DNA of 64,000 nucleotides from the NCBI GenBank assembly GCA_022606135.1, contig JABYQN010000010.1, forward strand, positions 1,674,001 through 1,738,000, written 5' to 3'. Shown one piece after another: positions 11,987 through 25,558 of this stretch (positions are counted from its first letter, which is position 1; every line of letters starts with the position of its first letter). Source of the stretch: Fomes fomentarius (lineage: Eukaryota > Basidiomycota > Agaricomycetes > Polyporales > Polyporaceae). The translations under genes and the position numbers were made by a program. The notes beneath the pieces were generated by a model. That model searched no databases. It was not told the origin of the DNA and was given only the letters and a program-made list of their open reading frames with translations.

Positions 11987-14900
11987 TCAGCCTTTCCCGA
12001 CATACCGCTGCTTCTCATACTCCTTCCACAATGCCTTCATCGTCGCCTTCCCACCTGTATCCAGCGCTGACACCATCATCGCATCCCGAACGTGCTCTCC
12101 AAGCATCTCACACAGTGCAAAGAGCCCCGGCTGGAGCTCCTTACGTATTCCGGAAGAGACGAAGCAGAGCGGGTCGTTGACCGCCTCAACGTACGCCGTG
12201 AGCACGTACGCGGCGTGTTTCGAGAAGGGGCGCACAAGAGACTCGGGCTTTTGCGCCTCCGCTGCGGCGCCGTGCACCCGGACCATCGTCTTCGTGGTGA
12301 GCGTAGTGAGCAGCCGTGCGAGGGTCTTGCTCTCCGGGCTGCCGAGCGGCTGCGTGGCGGAGATCCAGCGGGGGAGCGTGTCCATGACGAGTCGGCTCTG
12401 CTTTCCACCAAGTTGCGGCCGGAGACTGCGCAGGCAGGAGACGAGTTGCCGGAGGACGAAACCGAGATGGGGCAGGGTGTTGAGGACGAGGTCCCGGCGA
12501 AGACGGACCAAGGCACCGAGCACGTCGACGACGCCATGGAAGACGGCGGTGTCGGTGGTTTGCTCGTGTTCGGAAGAGCCAGCCAGGAGAGCGCGAAGGA
12601 TCGACCACAAGCTTGAGAGGTCAACAGATCTAAGCGAAGCGGGCTGGCAGGAGATCAACCTCCCATGTCTCTACAGTGAAGAAGCATCATCCTTACTCTG
12701 TCGTTGCACTGCCGGACGAGGAAGTTCAGGACATCCGTGCGTAGTGAAGGAGAAGCAGTGAACTGTGCATTGTCCGCGAAAAGGTTCAAGGATCTCGTCG
12801 TGTGCGCTTGGCAGATTTTGGATGTTCCTGATGGCAGATGAGATGTTCATGTTATATGCTAGCGTCAGAGAATGTGCTCACACACCTTCGGGGGCGTCGC
12901 GTAACAGCACGGTGGAGAGACGGACAAGGCCGGCGACGTCTTTAGCAGACAGCCCTTTATGCAGAGGGAGTCCATCGTAGACGAGATCCAGCATTTGCGA
13001 GAAGGTCTCTACCGATAATGCCCGACATGCACTAGTCAGCCTGGATTCCAGATTCCCATTGGCTACCCCGACAAGTCAGTCCACGGAAGCGCTATGGATA
13101 TTGGGTGCAGGGCTCACCACTGCCTTCAAGCTTCCCGGTGAGCACCAAGTATGTTACCACCATGTACTCGACATGCTCTTGCTGGCTGCTATGCTGGAGT
13201 TCTCCGAGCAGAATAGACATCACGATCGGGGCGAAAGCCTCGAGTTTTGATGATTCGCCTGTCCATGACAGCAACGCGCTTGACAGCTGTCGCCCGATGC
13301 TAGGAACAGTGGCATCTAGGAAACTTGAGCTCTCATTCTGCAAGCTTCTGCATGCGGGAAGACATACCGTGAAGGTTCAGCCATCGTTCTAGAGTCTGCA
13401 TGTGCGACCAGACATCCAATGGAAGGTTCTCGAGGGCAAGACCTTCATCGAAGCGTTCTCGAGGCAAGCGCGACGTGCTGAAGGTCGCCATGCGTTCATG
13501 TAATTCACGCAACGCCGCAAGACATCCCTCAGGAAGACTAAAGAGGGGTGAGATGCGCATAGCACAGCAGCACGAATACTCACTCAGTAGGTGTGCTGGT
13601 TTGGACGACAGCGTCAATGAATAGCAGGGATGCTTGTTGTTCAATGCCGGATCGCTCTTCCGCGAAAACTTGGCTGTACCGGCGAATCAGATCGACTGCT
13701 GCCGCGACATTGCCATGCTTTGCAGCACGTATTAGGGTCCTGGGTTCTTGATGAAGTAACTGTACACAGGAAGTGTTGAGGAACATACCCTTGGTACATG
13801 TCCACCAAATCCATAGTGGTCGAATTGAGCTCCTTGCTCATCAGAGCAGGGTCATCGAACACCGAACCATGCTCAAGTAAGTAGCCTAGGAAATCCCGTC
13901 GAACCTGGGAACCGTTATGAGTGAGAGTCGGACAACATAATGAAGCATATGGTACGTACGAGGCTCTCAACGACTCCCATATGAGCGATCGTCCGCCGCA
14001 ACACTTGTCGAACGATCAATAGATCTTGCGTGGTTAGTGGTACTTCTTTGGCATGGCGCAGGGTCAGCAGAATGACAATATCTGCGGCGAAGCCTCGTTT
14101 GAGGAACTCGTTGTGCAGCGCGCGGGGGAGGTACTCGGGAGGCGCAAGAAGCAGAATTGCGTAGGCAGACACGATCGACTGCACGACCTGTGGCGTTGGC
14201 CGGGGAGTTTCCGGCGTCAGATGCGAGAGGAGCTGGGGAAGATCGGCGATTTCAAGAGATGCCGTTTGCTTCTGAAGTTGCGCAAGGAATGCATCTATAT
14301 CCACATGAGATCGCACACAGGCACTACTCGGGCCGCGGATGCAACTCACCACGTATGTTGAGTAGCTCCCAGAACTGTGCATCATGCAGCATTAGGGACA
14401 AAATGGGGTACACGCTTAAGCATCGAGGTGGCTGCTGCCCAACGTGGTCTTGTCGGCCATTAACTAAGATCACAACCAACCGTTCGAGCTGCTTCGAATT
14501 TGCCCATGCGCTATGATGACATATGAGGCGATAACGAAGCAGTCGCGGCAATGAAACTTACTCGAAGTCCGGTAGCCATCTGGTAACAAGCAAATGAAGT
14601 ATTGCAATGCCACCCGCACTATGAGCATCCAAGGCATAAGCTTTGCCAGTCCATGAACCACTACCCCCAGTCAGATGAGACTCGAGGTATTCCAATAATC
14701 GCTCTAGCACAGCTTCTGGCTCAAGTGCACCGAGGCTACATTGGTATAACAGCGTCCGGAACTGTTGAGCTTCATCATCAGCGACTGGACGATACTAAGT
14801 GTCCTACACTTACCAATTCTGCAACTAACTCGGGTTCATTTCCATCGTTGGACACACAGGATAGCATAGCATGCGACAGGCTCTCATCAAGATGTCCCTG

Positions 14901-17066
14901 CAACGAAAGGCCAGGAGCACGCGCCAAACCATAATGGAGGTGCAACGCTCCACCCAGAACTAATTGCCAAGCCCAAGACCCCGTCCGGTCCGACTTATCA
15001 AATCCGTCTGCCAGCGCACGGGCAGCAATCGTAGCGTAAACCTCACCGATCAGCTGCTCGGCCTCCGACCGCACCTCCCCGGTTACGGTATGCAGCGGTA
15101 ATGACTTAAGTATGGCAACCATGACCTTCGCGACAAGCACGAAGGATATGGCGTGGTACTCTATCTCCGACAGGTCCTCCGACGGTAAGAGCGCGCCCTT
15201 CTTGCGTTTCTTCCTCGGGCCGTCGCTGCGGTCGGCTACCTGCTTCGCTCCAGACTCGACGAAGCAGTGGTACGCCTCTCGTAGGCGTCGTGAGACGTCG
15301 CCGATGCTCTCGAGCACTTGGCCCGGGGTAAGGAAGTTGCGTACCGACCTTGAGAGTTCGTCCAAGAAACGTAGACTGGTCATCGGACCTGCCGACGTGA
15401 GACGATATGCTGCCTGCGCTCCGCCGGGAATCCGTTTTAGATAGTAAGCCGAAAACGCCTCGGAAATGTGGCCTATGGTAGACGGCAGATTCCTCGTTTT
15501 CGAGTCGTACTCTAGGAGGATTCCGAGATACTGTAGTGCCGATGGGACTTCCCCGGGAATCTAGAAAGATGCGAAGGTGAATACCACGCAATGTGACCCA
15601 AGGCACTAAACTTACAGCGAGCAATCGCGGGAAGACCACTGCAAAGGACGCGGACACGAGGTCGTAATCTATACGCGTGAGTGTCGCAAGTATCTTCAGG
15701 GCATTCTCAGTGCGCTCAGCGAGTCGCTCTAACAGTAACAGATTTGAGCAATACTCCACTAGTACAGGCAATGGTAGGTACGAACCATCCCAAGCGTTCA
15801 CGAGTCCTTCCATGGCCATGTCTGCATCCTTTCTCAGCAATGCCCTCGCCTCCTCATCCTGCATGTTCAGCAGGTTCTCTTTCTCAACGACCTCGAGTAA
15901 CGAAACGTGGCATTCCCAAGAAGCATCGTTTGTTATCGTCCGCGCTAAGGCATCACATGAAGCGTAAAACGTCATGCTGGCACGTTGCACTTGGTCGTTG
16001 ATGTGGCCTGGTGCTTGATTTGATCCCTGACTGAACAGGGAGCTCTTGTGACGTTTGACACTTTGGACGTAGGACTCGTACAAGCGAGGAAGACATCGGA
16101 GGAGGATCCCGGATGATTCAGCCATTGCCGCCTCAAAAGCCTCCGACAGAGCCGCGTCGTGCTTGTGGTCCATTGCTTGCTTGATGATCTCGAACCCGAA
16201 CATAGTTTCGATGCCGGCATCGTAGAGCTCGCATATAAGCGAGGAAATTCTAAAGCCTCGCGCACAGGCCCAGGCAGCGATTTGGAGCCAATGAGGCAGA
16301 TGCCGCTTGAGAAAGATGGTGTACAACTGAAGGGTGAGGAATGAGGCGGCGGAATAGCTGGGAAGAGAACTAGCCCTGTGCACACCTTCTTTTTCGCTGT
16401 CGAGTTGGACAACGATGTCCGGTACGATGAAACGATCACTGACAGCGCACGGAAGTCGTGGAAAGCGTGCAACTTGCCACATGACGTGTCTGAGCTGTCG
16501 GATGGCATGCACAACCGAACGACTGCGCCGAAGCAGTCTAGCAACGTTTCGGGGGTAATTTTCGGGGCGCTGATTGGCCACAGAATGGAAATACACCGGA
16601 AAACGACGTCGAGTTGGTCAGTATCATTGTGGTCAGAATTTTCAAGGGTGCCAAAATAGGCCAGGAAGATCGGCGCCACAGGGATCCGGTTCAGTAGAGG
16701 AACAAGCCATGCTCTTGTCGCACGGACATCACTAGTCTTCGTAGCATTCGACGGTGATAATATGTCAAGTAGGAGTTGCCAAAAGCGTACATCGGATAGA
16801 GTGTTCCCAGACCTTTGTAAAGCGATTCATGATTTTTAGTCAGCGAACAGAAGGAGGAGATCGTACTGTGTCCCGGATTTGTCTTTCAACAGACGCGACA
16901 ACAACCAATTCACGATCGCCTCGGCTTTATTGGGCACATAGAGTTGAATGTCGTCCCAAGCTTTCCGCGCTATCTGAATTTTGAAGGGTCCTCCGACATG
17001 AGGTGGGTCCGAAGCGGCCTTGAGAGCGCGAATGAAATCCTGCGCATTCTGCGGATACTCTAGCAT
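11987..17066 (-). CDS. URB2: Nucleolar pre-ribosome factor Urb2/Npa2
   Basis: Large helical-repeat protein needed early in 60S ribosomal subunit assembly in the nucleolus. Fourteen exons on the minus strand: 16867-17066, 16386-16812, 15616-16326, 14814-15560, 14562-14761, 14350-14510, 13960-14294, 13806-13904, 13584-13759, 13368-13537, 13118-13315, 12886-13062, 12697-12827, 11987-12643. They total 4,389 coding bases in one frame, 1,462 residues; introns are 46-59 bases. Recognition rests on the C-terminal Urb2/Npa2 domain, ending in LQPGLFALCEMLGEHVRD and then SALDTGGKATMKALWKEYEK, which match the conserved end of yeast Urb2. The rest diverges fast, as is usual here. The start at 17066 is the first ATG of the open frame. 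The gene converges on GLY1 with 160 bases between stops. Confidence 0.88.
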
Positions 17067-17586
17067 GCTTCAGCCTGGCTCGCAAGATCGGACAGAGAAG
17101 GGCTGGGCTGGGAAAGCTCCAGGTAGGCCTAGGATGTTCCAGGAGCTCAGAGGTAGACAAGCATGCGAAGAAGAGGAGCAGAGAGCGAGTGTCCAGGCGC
17201 AATGCACTGAGAGAAAGTTTAGACTCAAAGTGCATGTCCAAAACGGGCAACACTATGCCACGTGACCCCTGATCACAGTCTCGGCGTCTAGTTCCCCCAG
17301 TCTGACATTGACAACCGGTGAGATGTTGGTGAGATGAGCTTCGCCCAACAGGGCGGATGCACTAGCCCCGTCCTCCTCTGCTGATTTGGTGCTGCACTCT
17401 TTCACATTCACATAATGGCTTTCTCCCAGACGTCAAAGACCACACCTTCCCTTGCTCTTTCATCAGATCGCTGCACGCACACCGACCCAAAGGCCGCCTA
17501 CAGCTAGCGGACTCCCTTTCTCATGTAGTACAGGAACTGTAACCACCCTTCACAGTTACGGCAGAAAGTCTCGAAGTTGTGTGTCC
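17067..17586. other. Intergenic, divergent promoters
   Basis: Gap between the start of URB2 (minus) and the unknown gene at 17587 (plus). Short open frames here have no recognisable content, although the plus frame of the next gene stays open back to 17452. I see no distinct motif. Confidence 0.4.
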
Positions 17587-18244
17587 ATGGTATATATTTC
17601 GCGGCCACCATACCCTCCTCCTCTGGAGTTCGACCCGCATTGGACCTCTCTGCCCCGCACCCTGGTCAATCCATCGACCTCTACGCCCTTTTCCGGTATG
17701 GTCGCATATCTATGGCTAATTTGGTACGATGCTGCCACCAAAGTCGCACCCAAGCATTGGACACTTGCGGTCAGCTACGAGCTGCATGATTGCGCCTATG
17801 CCACTGTATATGAGGTTAGTTCCCCTCACGTTGTGTCCGCTGGCATCCTGTTCAGTGTTCACAACTCACGACTATCTGCTCAGGTGACAATGGATATGAC
17901 TGGACGCTACCAGTCGCGGGTGGTACGACGCGTTCATTTGACAGGCAATCACCCATCTGGCGCGTACGGAGGCAAGATCCTCCTTGGAGAGGTCAACGAC
18001 GGAGTGCTCTGCGCCCTCGAGGCATACAGTGAGACCGCCGCAGAGCTCGTCAACACCCACGATCGCAAGCGCGACGCGGAGAGTTCAAGCTGCCATGACT
18101 GGGCTACGATCATCGTTCGTAGTCTGGAGGACGCTATGCTACTTCCAAAGGTAAGCCAACCATTGTGCACCACTGTACTGGATGATCAAACTTCCTGCAA
18201 AGGGATCGCTAGCCCGGGTTGAAAAGTGCCCACGCCTGGGCTAA
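17587..18244 (+). CDS. Hypothetical protein, about 178 residues
   Basis: Not recognised. Three exons: 17587-17814, 17884-18150, 18203-18244, joined in phase 0 with clean GT-AG introns of 69 and 52 bases. The product has no signal peptide or membrane helix. Its middle, around GGKILLGEVNDGVL, followed by a short HDWATIIVRSLEDAMLLPK segment, looks like a conserved folded core; the pattern recalls small single-domain proteins common in Agaricomycetes, but I cannot name the family. The start is uncertain: the frame is open from 17452, and ATGs occur at 17452, 17587 and 17698. The short last exon gives a basic tail. Coding status is supported by the splice phases rather than homology. Confidence 0.6.
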
Positions 18245-19091
18245 GTCAACTGTACCTACACAACAATCCTCAGTGTTCATCTCCCAACATGCATCGCATC
18301 TCACTGTATCTGCATCTCATGCTTCCTCTCTCGTTGGGTCTATCTGGTTTCCAGATGTTCTCTTATCGTTGGGTATTACGTCGCTATTTCTGCCAGGCAT
18401 GTTTGCGGATCACTGGTATCTTTGTAATATTACATCGCCCACCACTTCCTTTGGATCAATCCCATTGACTCGCCAAGTTGCAATGATCGGGATACCATAG
18501 GACCTTTACGGTTGGACAGTCGTTTTGCGACCGCTAGCTTACCTCTATGGCAGAAAGTACAGTACTTGGTAGAAGTTGGCACAAGTTCATGCGAGGTGTG
18601 CAACTTGAGATCCTAAGATAACCCTTGTGGAGACCGTCCACAATATGCCGCCCCCGTGACCACCTCCCTAGATGGGCGAAGAGACAAAGTATTTCGCGAG
18701 TACTGCAGGCGCAGTGAGACTTGGCCAGTGTTTCCTGTGCGCCGTTAAGAACCTGGCACGATTGTCACGCCCACGCAGAGTGTGACGTGTGGCATGCCGC
18801 TCGGCACGATCGCAGATGTAGAGTAGCTCCGGATTGCCCTGCCATATGGGGATGTTCTCGTTCTGCCATGTCGCCTCGTCACTGCTTGCCTCGACATTTA
18901 CGGAACCATCTTATGTGATCGGGAGCTCGATACGTCTCCCGTGCCCCTTTGTGCGTTGAACTCAACGATCGTAAATACATTCATACTGTTGTCACCTGAC
19001 TCATCAAACATTTGCTTCTGTTGCTGCTTGGTCGCTGCAGGTCACTTAGACGGCTTGCTGCTGCCCAACCCTCTCCATAACGACTATTATC
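18245..19091. other. Intergenic, 847 bases, nothing recognised
   Basis: Only short overlapping frames with no family resemblance and no splice pattern that joins them. It must contain the 3' end of the upstream unknown gene and the promoter of the RBR ligase gene. Confidence 0.4.
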
Positions 19092-20773
19092 ATGAACGGT
19101 TCCTCGGACGAGTTCGATCTAGACACATGCGCAACATTGCAACGGGAAGAATGGGAGGTGCTCGAGGTGTGTTCTTTATGAGTCGTCAGTTCTGAAAACG
19201 ATGCAACCTTACGGGATTCCGTGTAGTCCATCCACCCAGATTGCCTGTCTGGCAACGCCTTGAAGGGCTCTGTAAGGCTTGAGGTGCCTGTTGAATTGGC
19301 CGAGTCGACCGCCGTCTCAGTACGTAGCGACATCATCCTGGATGGGGACACTTCCAATCGTGCGGGACCAAGCAATGCTAGACCTTTCTCACTATCCGCG
19401 CTTCCTCCCCTTCTTCTGGAGGTGTTCCTACCTCCCAGCTATCCGTTCACCGCACCTCAAGTCAGAAACATCCATGCCACTTATTCGTGGTTCCCCGTTC
19501 GTGGCACCGCCTTGCTAGACTGTCTTTTAAGGAGGTGGGAAAAGGGACAGGGTGTCCTGTATATATGGGTGGATTGGATCCGCAGCGGAGAATTCCTCGA
19601 GGAGCTGGGTCTGCTTTCTACGGATAAGGGACAAAGGATTATCCGGTACGTCGTCTGCAACTCTGTCGCCACTCATGCCTCACCTCTTGGGTACAGTTTG
19701 ACCCATCCTACGCCAGACTCACTGTTGCCGCTCCTCGAGAAGTATGACCGGACTACTCAAGCGACTCGATTTTCTCAGAATTCGTACGAATGTGAAGTTT
19801 GCCTGACGTCCATCAAAGGGGCCCGGTGCATGCTGCTATCGTGTTCGCACGTCTTCTGTAAATCCTGCCTCGAGGACTTCTGGAAGTTGTGCATCAAGGA
19901 AGGTGACATTGGACGCGTGGGGTGTCCCGACCCAGGTTGCGTCAAAGAGCGCAGGGAGGCAAACGAGGAAGAGGTGCGACGTGTGGTCACCGAAGCAGAG
20001 CTGCTTCGGTGGAAATGGTTGCGTACGAAGCGTGCCCTTGAGAGAGGTATGACGAGCTTCATGACGCAACGCAACAAGCGCAGAATTGACTCGGTTCTTA
20101 CAGACCCTACACTAGTGCATTGTCCGATGCCACTATGTCAAACTCCCGTGCCCAGAGCACAGAATACAGAGGAGGGTTCACCTTGGGAACGCCTTCGGAC
20201 CTGTTCAACATGTGGCTATTCGTTCTGTGCGTATTGCAAAAGGACATGGTGCGTCTGGGCCCATGTGATGTCATACATTGCGCCTAATGTTACTTTGAAG
20301 GCATGGCCCAGTGTCCCATTGCCCGGTCTCGGCCACCAACATAATTATTGCGGAGTATATGGCCCTTGCTGAAGATTCGCCCGAGCGGAAGAGAATGGAG
20401 ATGCGCTATGGGCGCAGCATGCTGAAGAGACTCGTCGAGGAGTACGAACAGGAGCGAGCGTTCCGCGAGTGGGTAGAACAGAAGACGGGGACGCCGTGTC
20501 CCGGATGCGACCTACGGGTCGAGAAACATTCGGGGTGCAATCATGTACGTTTTTCCGACCATAGTTGTCACGAGACCGTTGTGCTGACGAGGGTCGCTTT
20601 AGATGACTTGCAAGTGCGGACAACATTACTGCTACCGCTGTGGTACAAAGTTAGAGCCGGGCAACCCATACAAACATTTCTCGACACCGGGCCTCCGGTG
20701 CTTCTCGAAGTTGTTTGACTTTGTAAGCGGAGATGACGAGTGGCAGCCGGTGGAGGGGTTCGACGCACTGTGA
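19092..20773 (+). CDS. RBR E3 ubiquitin ligase, RNF14-like with RWD domain
   Basis: Exons 19092-19166, 19227-20046, 20104-20248, 20301-20544, 20603-20773 give 484 residues. The N-terminal part (about 1-160) is an RWD/GI domain, with PPLLLEVFLPPSYPFTAP typical of the fold. RING1 starts near residue 214 (YECEVCLTS...CSHVFCKSCLEDFW), the in-between RING has CSTCGYSFCAYCKRTWH, and RING2 is CPGCDLRVEKHSGCNH followed by MTCKCGQHYCYRCG. Cys426 in HSGCNH is the expected catalytic cysteine that receives ubiquitin from the E2. Domain order RWD-RING-IBR-RING2 is that of RNF14 and of yeast Itt1. In animals RNF14 acts on stalled translation; the role in fungi is inference. The third and fourth introns are needed to restore KRTWHGPVSHC and GCNHMTCKC. 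Confidence 0.93.
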
Positions 20774-21197
20774 CCTGTAATAACTTATGCGTGAATGCGA
20801 TATGAGTGACATGGGTCTGACATAGCTGGCGTCGTCGGGAATGCATGGACGATCGAGTGAGCGGGATCCACTGGGTATAAAATTTGGAGTAAGTAGGGGC
20901 TGCGGGCGGCTGTTTGTGGGCGCCGTCGGACCAAGCGGAGGAATTGGCTGAGTTGAGGCGGATATTTCATCGCATTCCTCTTTCCCTGCTCTATACATTC
21001 TCCCCGGCTTTTCGTCCCTCTTTCGCGACGACGACCAGCCTCCTTCTCTTCTTCGAGGCTGCGCGGGGCCCTCACCTCGGATACCACTTTGTCCATACCC
21101 CCAGCAATCCGCATACCCCCCTGTCTCCCTAAAACCCGATCCGCACTCTGCTCGCTGTATTACACTCGCATCTATCCACATACGAACGACTCAAGCT
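20774..21197. other. Intergenic, promoter side of KH protein gene
   Basis: About 424 bases. The last 200 bases before the ATG at 21198 are pyrimidine-rich on the plus strand, as is common in fungal promoters. No gene is seen. Confidence 0.4.
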
Positions 21198-24100
21198 ATG
21201 GAAATCTACACCACATCTTTCACTTATCCTCGTCGTCTGCGACACGTTCATTCCCCCACCAATTCGCTTGAATTCAATTCGCGCACAGAGCTTCGCCGTG
21301 CAAGCTCCTATTCTCAGATCCAGCAGCCCAACGGACTCGGCGACCCTCAGGGGACCGCATCTCCTACCGATTATGACGCCCTTCAAAAGCTGGCCATGAT
21401 GGCCATGAGCATCCACGGCGTCCACATCTCCTTCACACCAGCCGACCAGGGGCGCGCGTGGAACTTTCAGGTGTCTGGAGCGTACCAGCAGGTTATGTCG
21501 GCCAGGGGTATGATTCTCAAAGGGTGTCCCATCCCGGTACGTCGTTCGTCTTTGTTCGTACCATGCCAATCCACTCACTAGGGGTTTCCGCAGAATCGTG
21601 CGTCCATCAAGGTTACGCGGTCCGAGATACTTGACTCGCCTTCCTCGAAGCCCACACTCAAGCCAGACGTCCGCCGTCGGCTCGACGACATCGCTTCTCA
21701 GACGTATGCTCATATCGCCGTCGTCAACAGCCCTCAGTCGCTATCCACGCGCACTCTCCCCGACGGCATCACCAGTAGCGCTGGATGGACCGGTCTCGAG
21801 TCGGAGCGAGTCTGCGAGCTTGTTATAACCGGTCACGGAGATTCTGTTGATCTAGCTCGCGTCCGTTTGCTCGTCATGCTTGACGAATTGGTGAGCAACC
21901 ATACCGCTACGTCATGCGCGCGTCTAATCCATTCTCAGAGCGGACTGCATGCCGAATCGTGCGAGATAGACAACACTCTCCATGCTATCGTCGCAGGCCG
22001 GAAGCGAAGTGTGTTGCAGACGATTCAGGAGGAGACAGCGACCAATATCTACATGCCCTCGCCTCTTCAAGGTATTCTGGGCGCTGACTTAGGCCAGTCT
22101 CCTTCAAACGCTTCGCCTACGGGTCCCAACAAGGCGAATATGAACACGATCTGGATCACTGGAGAATTCTTCGGAGTGCAGCGCGCCCGCGATATGCTCT
22201 ATCAGATGTCGCTCAGCAAGGTCAGTGTTGCTCTTGTCGCGTTCCAATGTTCGCTGAAATCTGGGTACAGGGCAAACAGCTGATCTCCCGAGACAGTGCC
22301 GTCCTCCCTCGCAAGATGGATTGGATGGTGACTGAGCGCGCTGAGGACCTCAAGATCTTGATGCACGATAATGCCACCTTCATTCAGTTCCCCCCTATCG
22401 GTAGTTCTACCAGTTTAATCACGGTTATCGGCGACAACCGAGTCAATGTTCAACGGACCATAAGGTCTATCATGCAACTGGTGGGTGTGACAACTGGTTT
22501 CGTTTATACGTCATTGACCTTTCTCCAGGCTTGCCAATTCTATGTGGCCTCTTTGTGGTTGCTGCCGGCGCAGTTCAATGTCCTCATGCCTTCTACCAGC
22601 CTGAACCCTTCTCAGGTCTCTGCTATACTCAAGCAGGTGTCGTACGCATCTGGCGCCGAGGTTGTCTTCAAGGGTATGTGCTTTGAAATGCATGGTCTAG
22701 AGCACGAAGTTCGTGCTGCCGTCACGATGCTTCTGGACTTGGATATCGTCAAGGTAACGAAGACAGCGCCCTTTCCCGAATGCGTGCTGACGACGATCGT
22801 AGACTTTCCACCACGAGATTCGCTTCCAGATTGAGCTTGCGAATGAGCACCGTGAGTTCATCAGCGGGAAGAAGAATGGCAAGATAAACAAGATCATGCA
22901 AACTACCAATGTCAAGATCAAGTTTGAGACGTTCAACGAGCACAACTTCCTCATCGACATCGCGGGAAGTGACGGGTCTGTCCTCCAAGGTCTGACGCTT
23001 CTGCAAGAGGAGCTGCCAGCTGAGATCTCGTTCCACGTACCGGAGTCGTACCATAAGCGCATCATCGGTGTCGGCGGTCGCAGTATCCAGCGCATCATGA
23101 AGAAATACGGAGTATACGTCAAGTTCTCGAATGCGGAGGAGTTCGCTGCTATGGGTGGTTACAACGATAATGAAGATAACGTGATCGCTCGCACTCCCGC
23201 GAAGAACGCCATGAACCTTGATAACCTCAAGCAGGCCGTCATGGAGTTGGTCAACCCCAAGGTATCTTCGTTCTTCCTTGCGTCCTCACGACCGCTTCTA
23301 ACTCCGTTGGCAGGACAAGGACTACATAAACGAGACGGTCTCCATTCCGCGGAGATACCACCGTACGCTCCTTGGCGAAAAGAGCATCTTTATCCACGAT
23401 ATCGAGGCGAAGACGAATTGCACTGTCCGCTTCCCTGACAAGGAGACCGCTTCGGATCTCGTCACTATCTTCGGGCCCGAGTCTCAGGTCCAGATTGCCG
23501 CGACCATGCTTTTCGTATGTCGTTCAAACGTTAGACATAGTTCACCGCTAACTATCGCCAGGATCATGTGCCGTTCGAGGCCGACATGGCTGTGCCGTCA
23601 CACCCTGAGCTTGGGAGAATCTGCGCGTCGTCTGATTTCGTCAGCTTCGCGGAGCGTGTCAAGCGCGATCTGCAGGTCGTCATTTCTCCCAACATCAAGA
23701 CGGCAGTGGCGAACGGTTCCATCTCTGAAGGTCCCACGGAATGCTCTTTCAAGTTCCGGTGCCAACGCAGCAACAGCGATTTCTTGGCTACGGCTCGTGA
23801 GATGCTCGAACAATTCTTGATCGAGCACAACGTCCATGTCTACCCGTCCGCCACAGCACGCACTCACCAACGAGGCGACTCCTTCACAGATGCGTTCCCG
23901 CACTTCGATAGCAAGGTGCTCTCTACTGCTAGGACACGTCATCAGAGTAGGTTATCCAGGCACGAAACTTGTTTCCAAAGCACTCATAATACAACTGTGA
24001 CAGACTCTGCCGATCTCGGTCGTCCATCAGAATCGATGATTGATCGGAGGTTACGACTCGCCAGCTCCTCACCGGATGTCAAGGCTCTGTTTAATAACTC

Positions 24101-24685
24101 TCCTTCGTACATCTACCATCTCGAGGAGGAAGATGACTACGACTCTCAAGGCAACTATGTTGGCTCGTCAAACGATTACTGGCCGCCGATGGCCCCAATT
24201 GTACGTCGGATCTTACTCCGCTTACTATCAGTCGACTGACGGTTCCGTAGGGCTCCAATGTTCCTCACCGGCACCATCACACTGCAGAAGACGCACTGAA
24301 GCGAGGGTCTGATTCCCTTCTAGAGGCCAAGCTCAAGGATCAGCTCACGAAACCCCGCTCCCTCACGAATCGTGCGCAGTCCCTTGACTTGACATTCTCG
24401 TTGACCCGCATCAGTGAAGCCCCTCGTGGCTCCGGGCTATCGCGCCCCGATTCACCCGACACCTCCGTGACTGGAACTGGAACTGGTGGAACGTCCAGTC
24501 CGACTTCGGCAACGGCCCCGTTATTCCCCAGCGTGTACGGACCCCCTGGAGGTTCGCGCGCCGTAGCTGGTGCGTCCAGTTCTGGCTTTGGCGGAGGCCA
24601 CGCGATGGGTCGGTCTGGTCTGGGACTCGACGAGGACCCGGTGGTGGACGATGTATCGCGCGTCATCTCAAACCTGGGTCTATGA
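21198..24685 (+). CDS. Multi-KH-domain RNA-binding protein
   Basis: Ten exons: 21198-21536, 21594-21890, 21939-22220, 22271-22480, 22529-22753, 22803-23261, 23314-23514, 23562-23946, 24004-24200, 24251-24685; 1,009 residues. Several KH modules are visible. The clearest has the loop IIGVGGRSIQRIM (GVGG at 540-543); another is SGKKNGKINKIMQ (about 472-484), and more degenerate ones include GRKRSVLQTIQEETATNIY. The spacing of degenerate and intact KH units resembles Bicaudal-C and vigilin type proteins, which bind mRNA and steer its translation or localisation. The C-terminal 200 residues are Ser/Pro/Gly-rich and probably disordered. The intron 22481-22528 (48 bases) and the intron 23947-24003 (57 bases) are in frame without stops, so retention would lengthen the protein silently. 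No gene symbol can be assigned safely. Confidence 0.9.
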
Positions 24686-25558
24686 TGAGGTTGGCACGGC
24701 CGCTTACGTGCGAAGAAGAAGCGCTATAGAAAGAACAAAATATGGACTCCACAGCACGATCACCAGCATTACACCTCTTGGACTTGTGCAGTGCTGGTTG
24801 TACATATTGCCCAATCCCACTCCCACTCTCACTGTTTTCGTTCTCGATTCTCTCCTCTGTGTCCGATGTCGGTACCAGTCCACGCTCCCCGTTCCACTCC
24901 CCCAACTGCAGAGTCCAGTCCCACGCGCATCATCCATCGCTACGCTACTAGCTTCTAGACTTCGAACCTGTTCGTCCGCTCTCTCTGCTCTCTCGTTCCC
25001 AAGAAACCGTTTCACCCTCTTCCTCTCTCTTTACCTGATCTGTCTCCCATCTGTCGTAACTCATCTTACTGCTGTGCCAGTTTGTTATTACCGCCTACCT
25101 AACTCCCTCTGCTTGCATCGTGTAACATAACAGCAGCAGCTAAAAGATGTGTCGATACGATTCTATCTTAGCTAGCCACCACTAGTAAGTAGGGACCGGG
25201 GCTGGTCGACCGTCCGAATTATTAGTATCCTATCACGCGCATGGAATCGACTGCGTTCACTTCACTTGGACAACCTATTTTGTGAGGAACAGTAATTAAT
25301 GTTTCAACGGGCTTACTCTCCGCCGTCAAATGAGGTTCTCTCGACTCGTTTTTGTCACAAAGGGTGACATAGCAAGTGTGGTGTCGGTCATGGGGCAGCA
25401 TTGGGTATCCTGATGTGATATTGAGGGGCAAGGCACGCAGTATTGTAGTACAGGCATATGTCCGTGGTGAGGTCCGTGGTGCCCACCCTGTTTGCGTCGT
25501 AGTTCGTCTCCGCCCCGCATCCGACAGTCCGCGTGCGCGTGTCGTGTCTGTAGGTTAC
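24686..25558. other. Intergenic between convergent genes
   Basis: About 870 bases between the stops of the KH gene and VMA5. The stretch 24960-25080 is rich in C and T, likely 3' untranslated. Open frames here are low-complexity and overlap each other; none is supported. Confidence 0.4.

Noticed and set aside
12092..12616. 174-codon plus-strand frame over the URB2 3' exon
   Set aside because: Antisense of the conserved Urb2 C-terminal domain.
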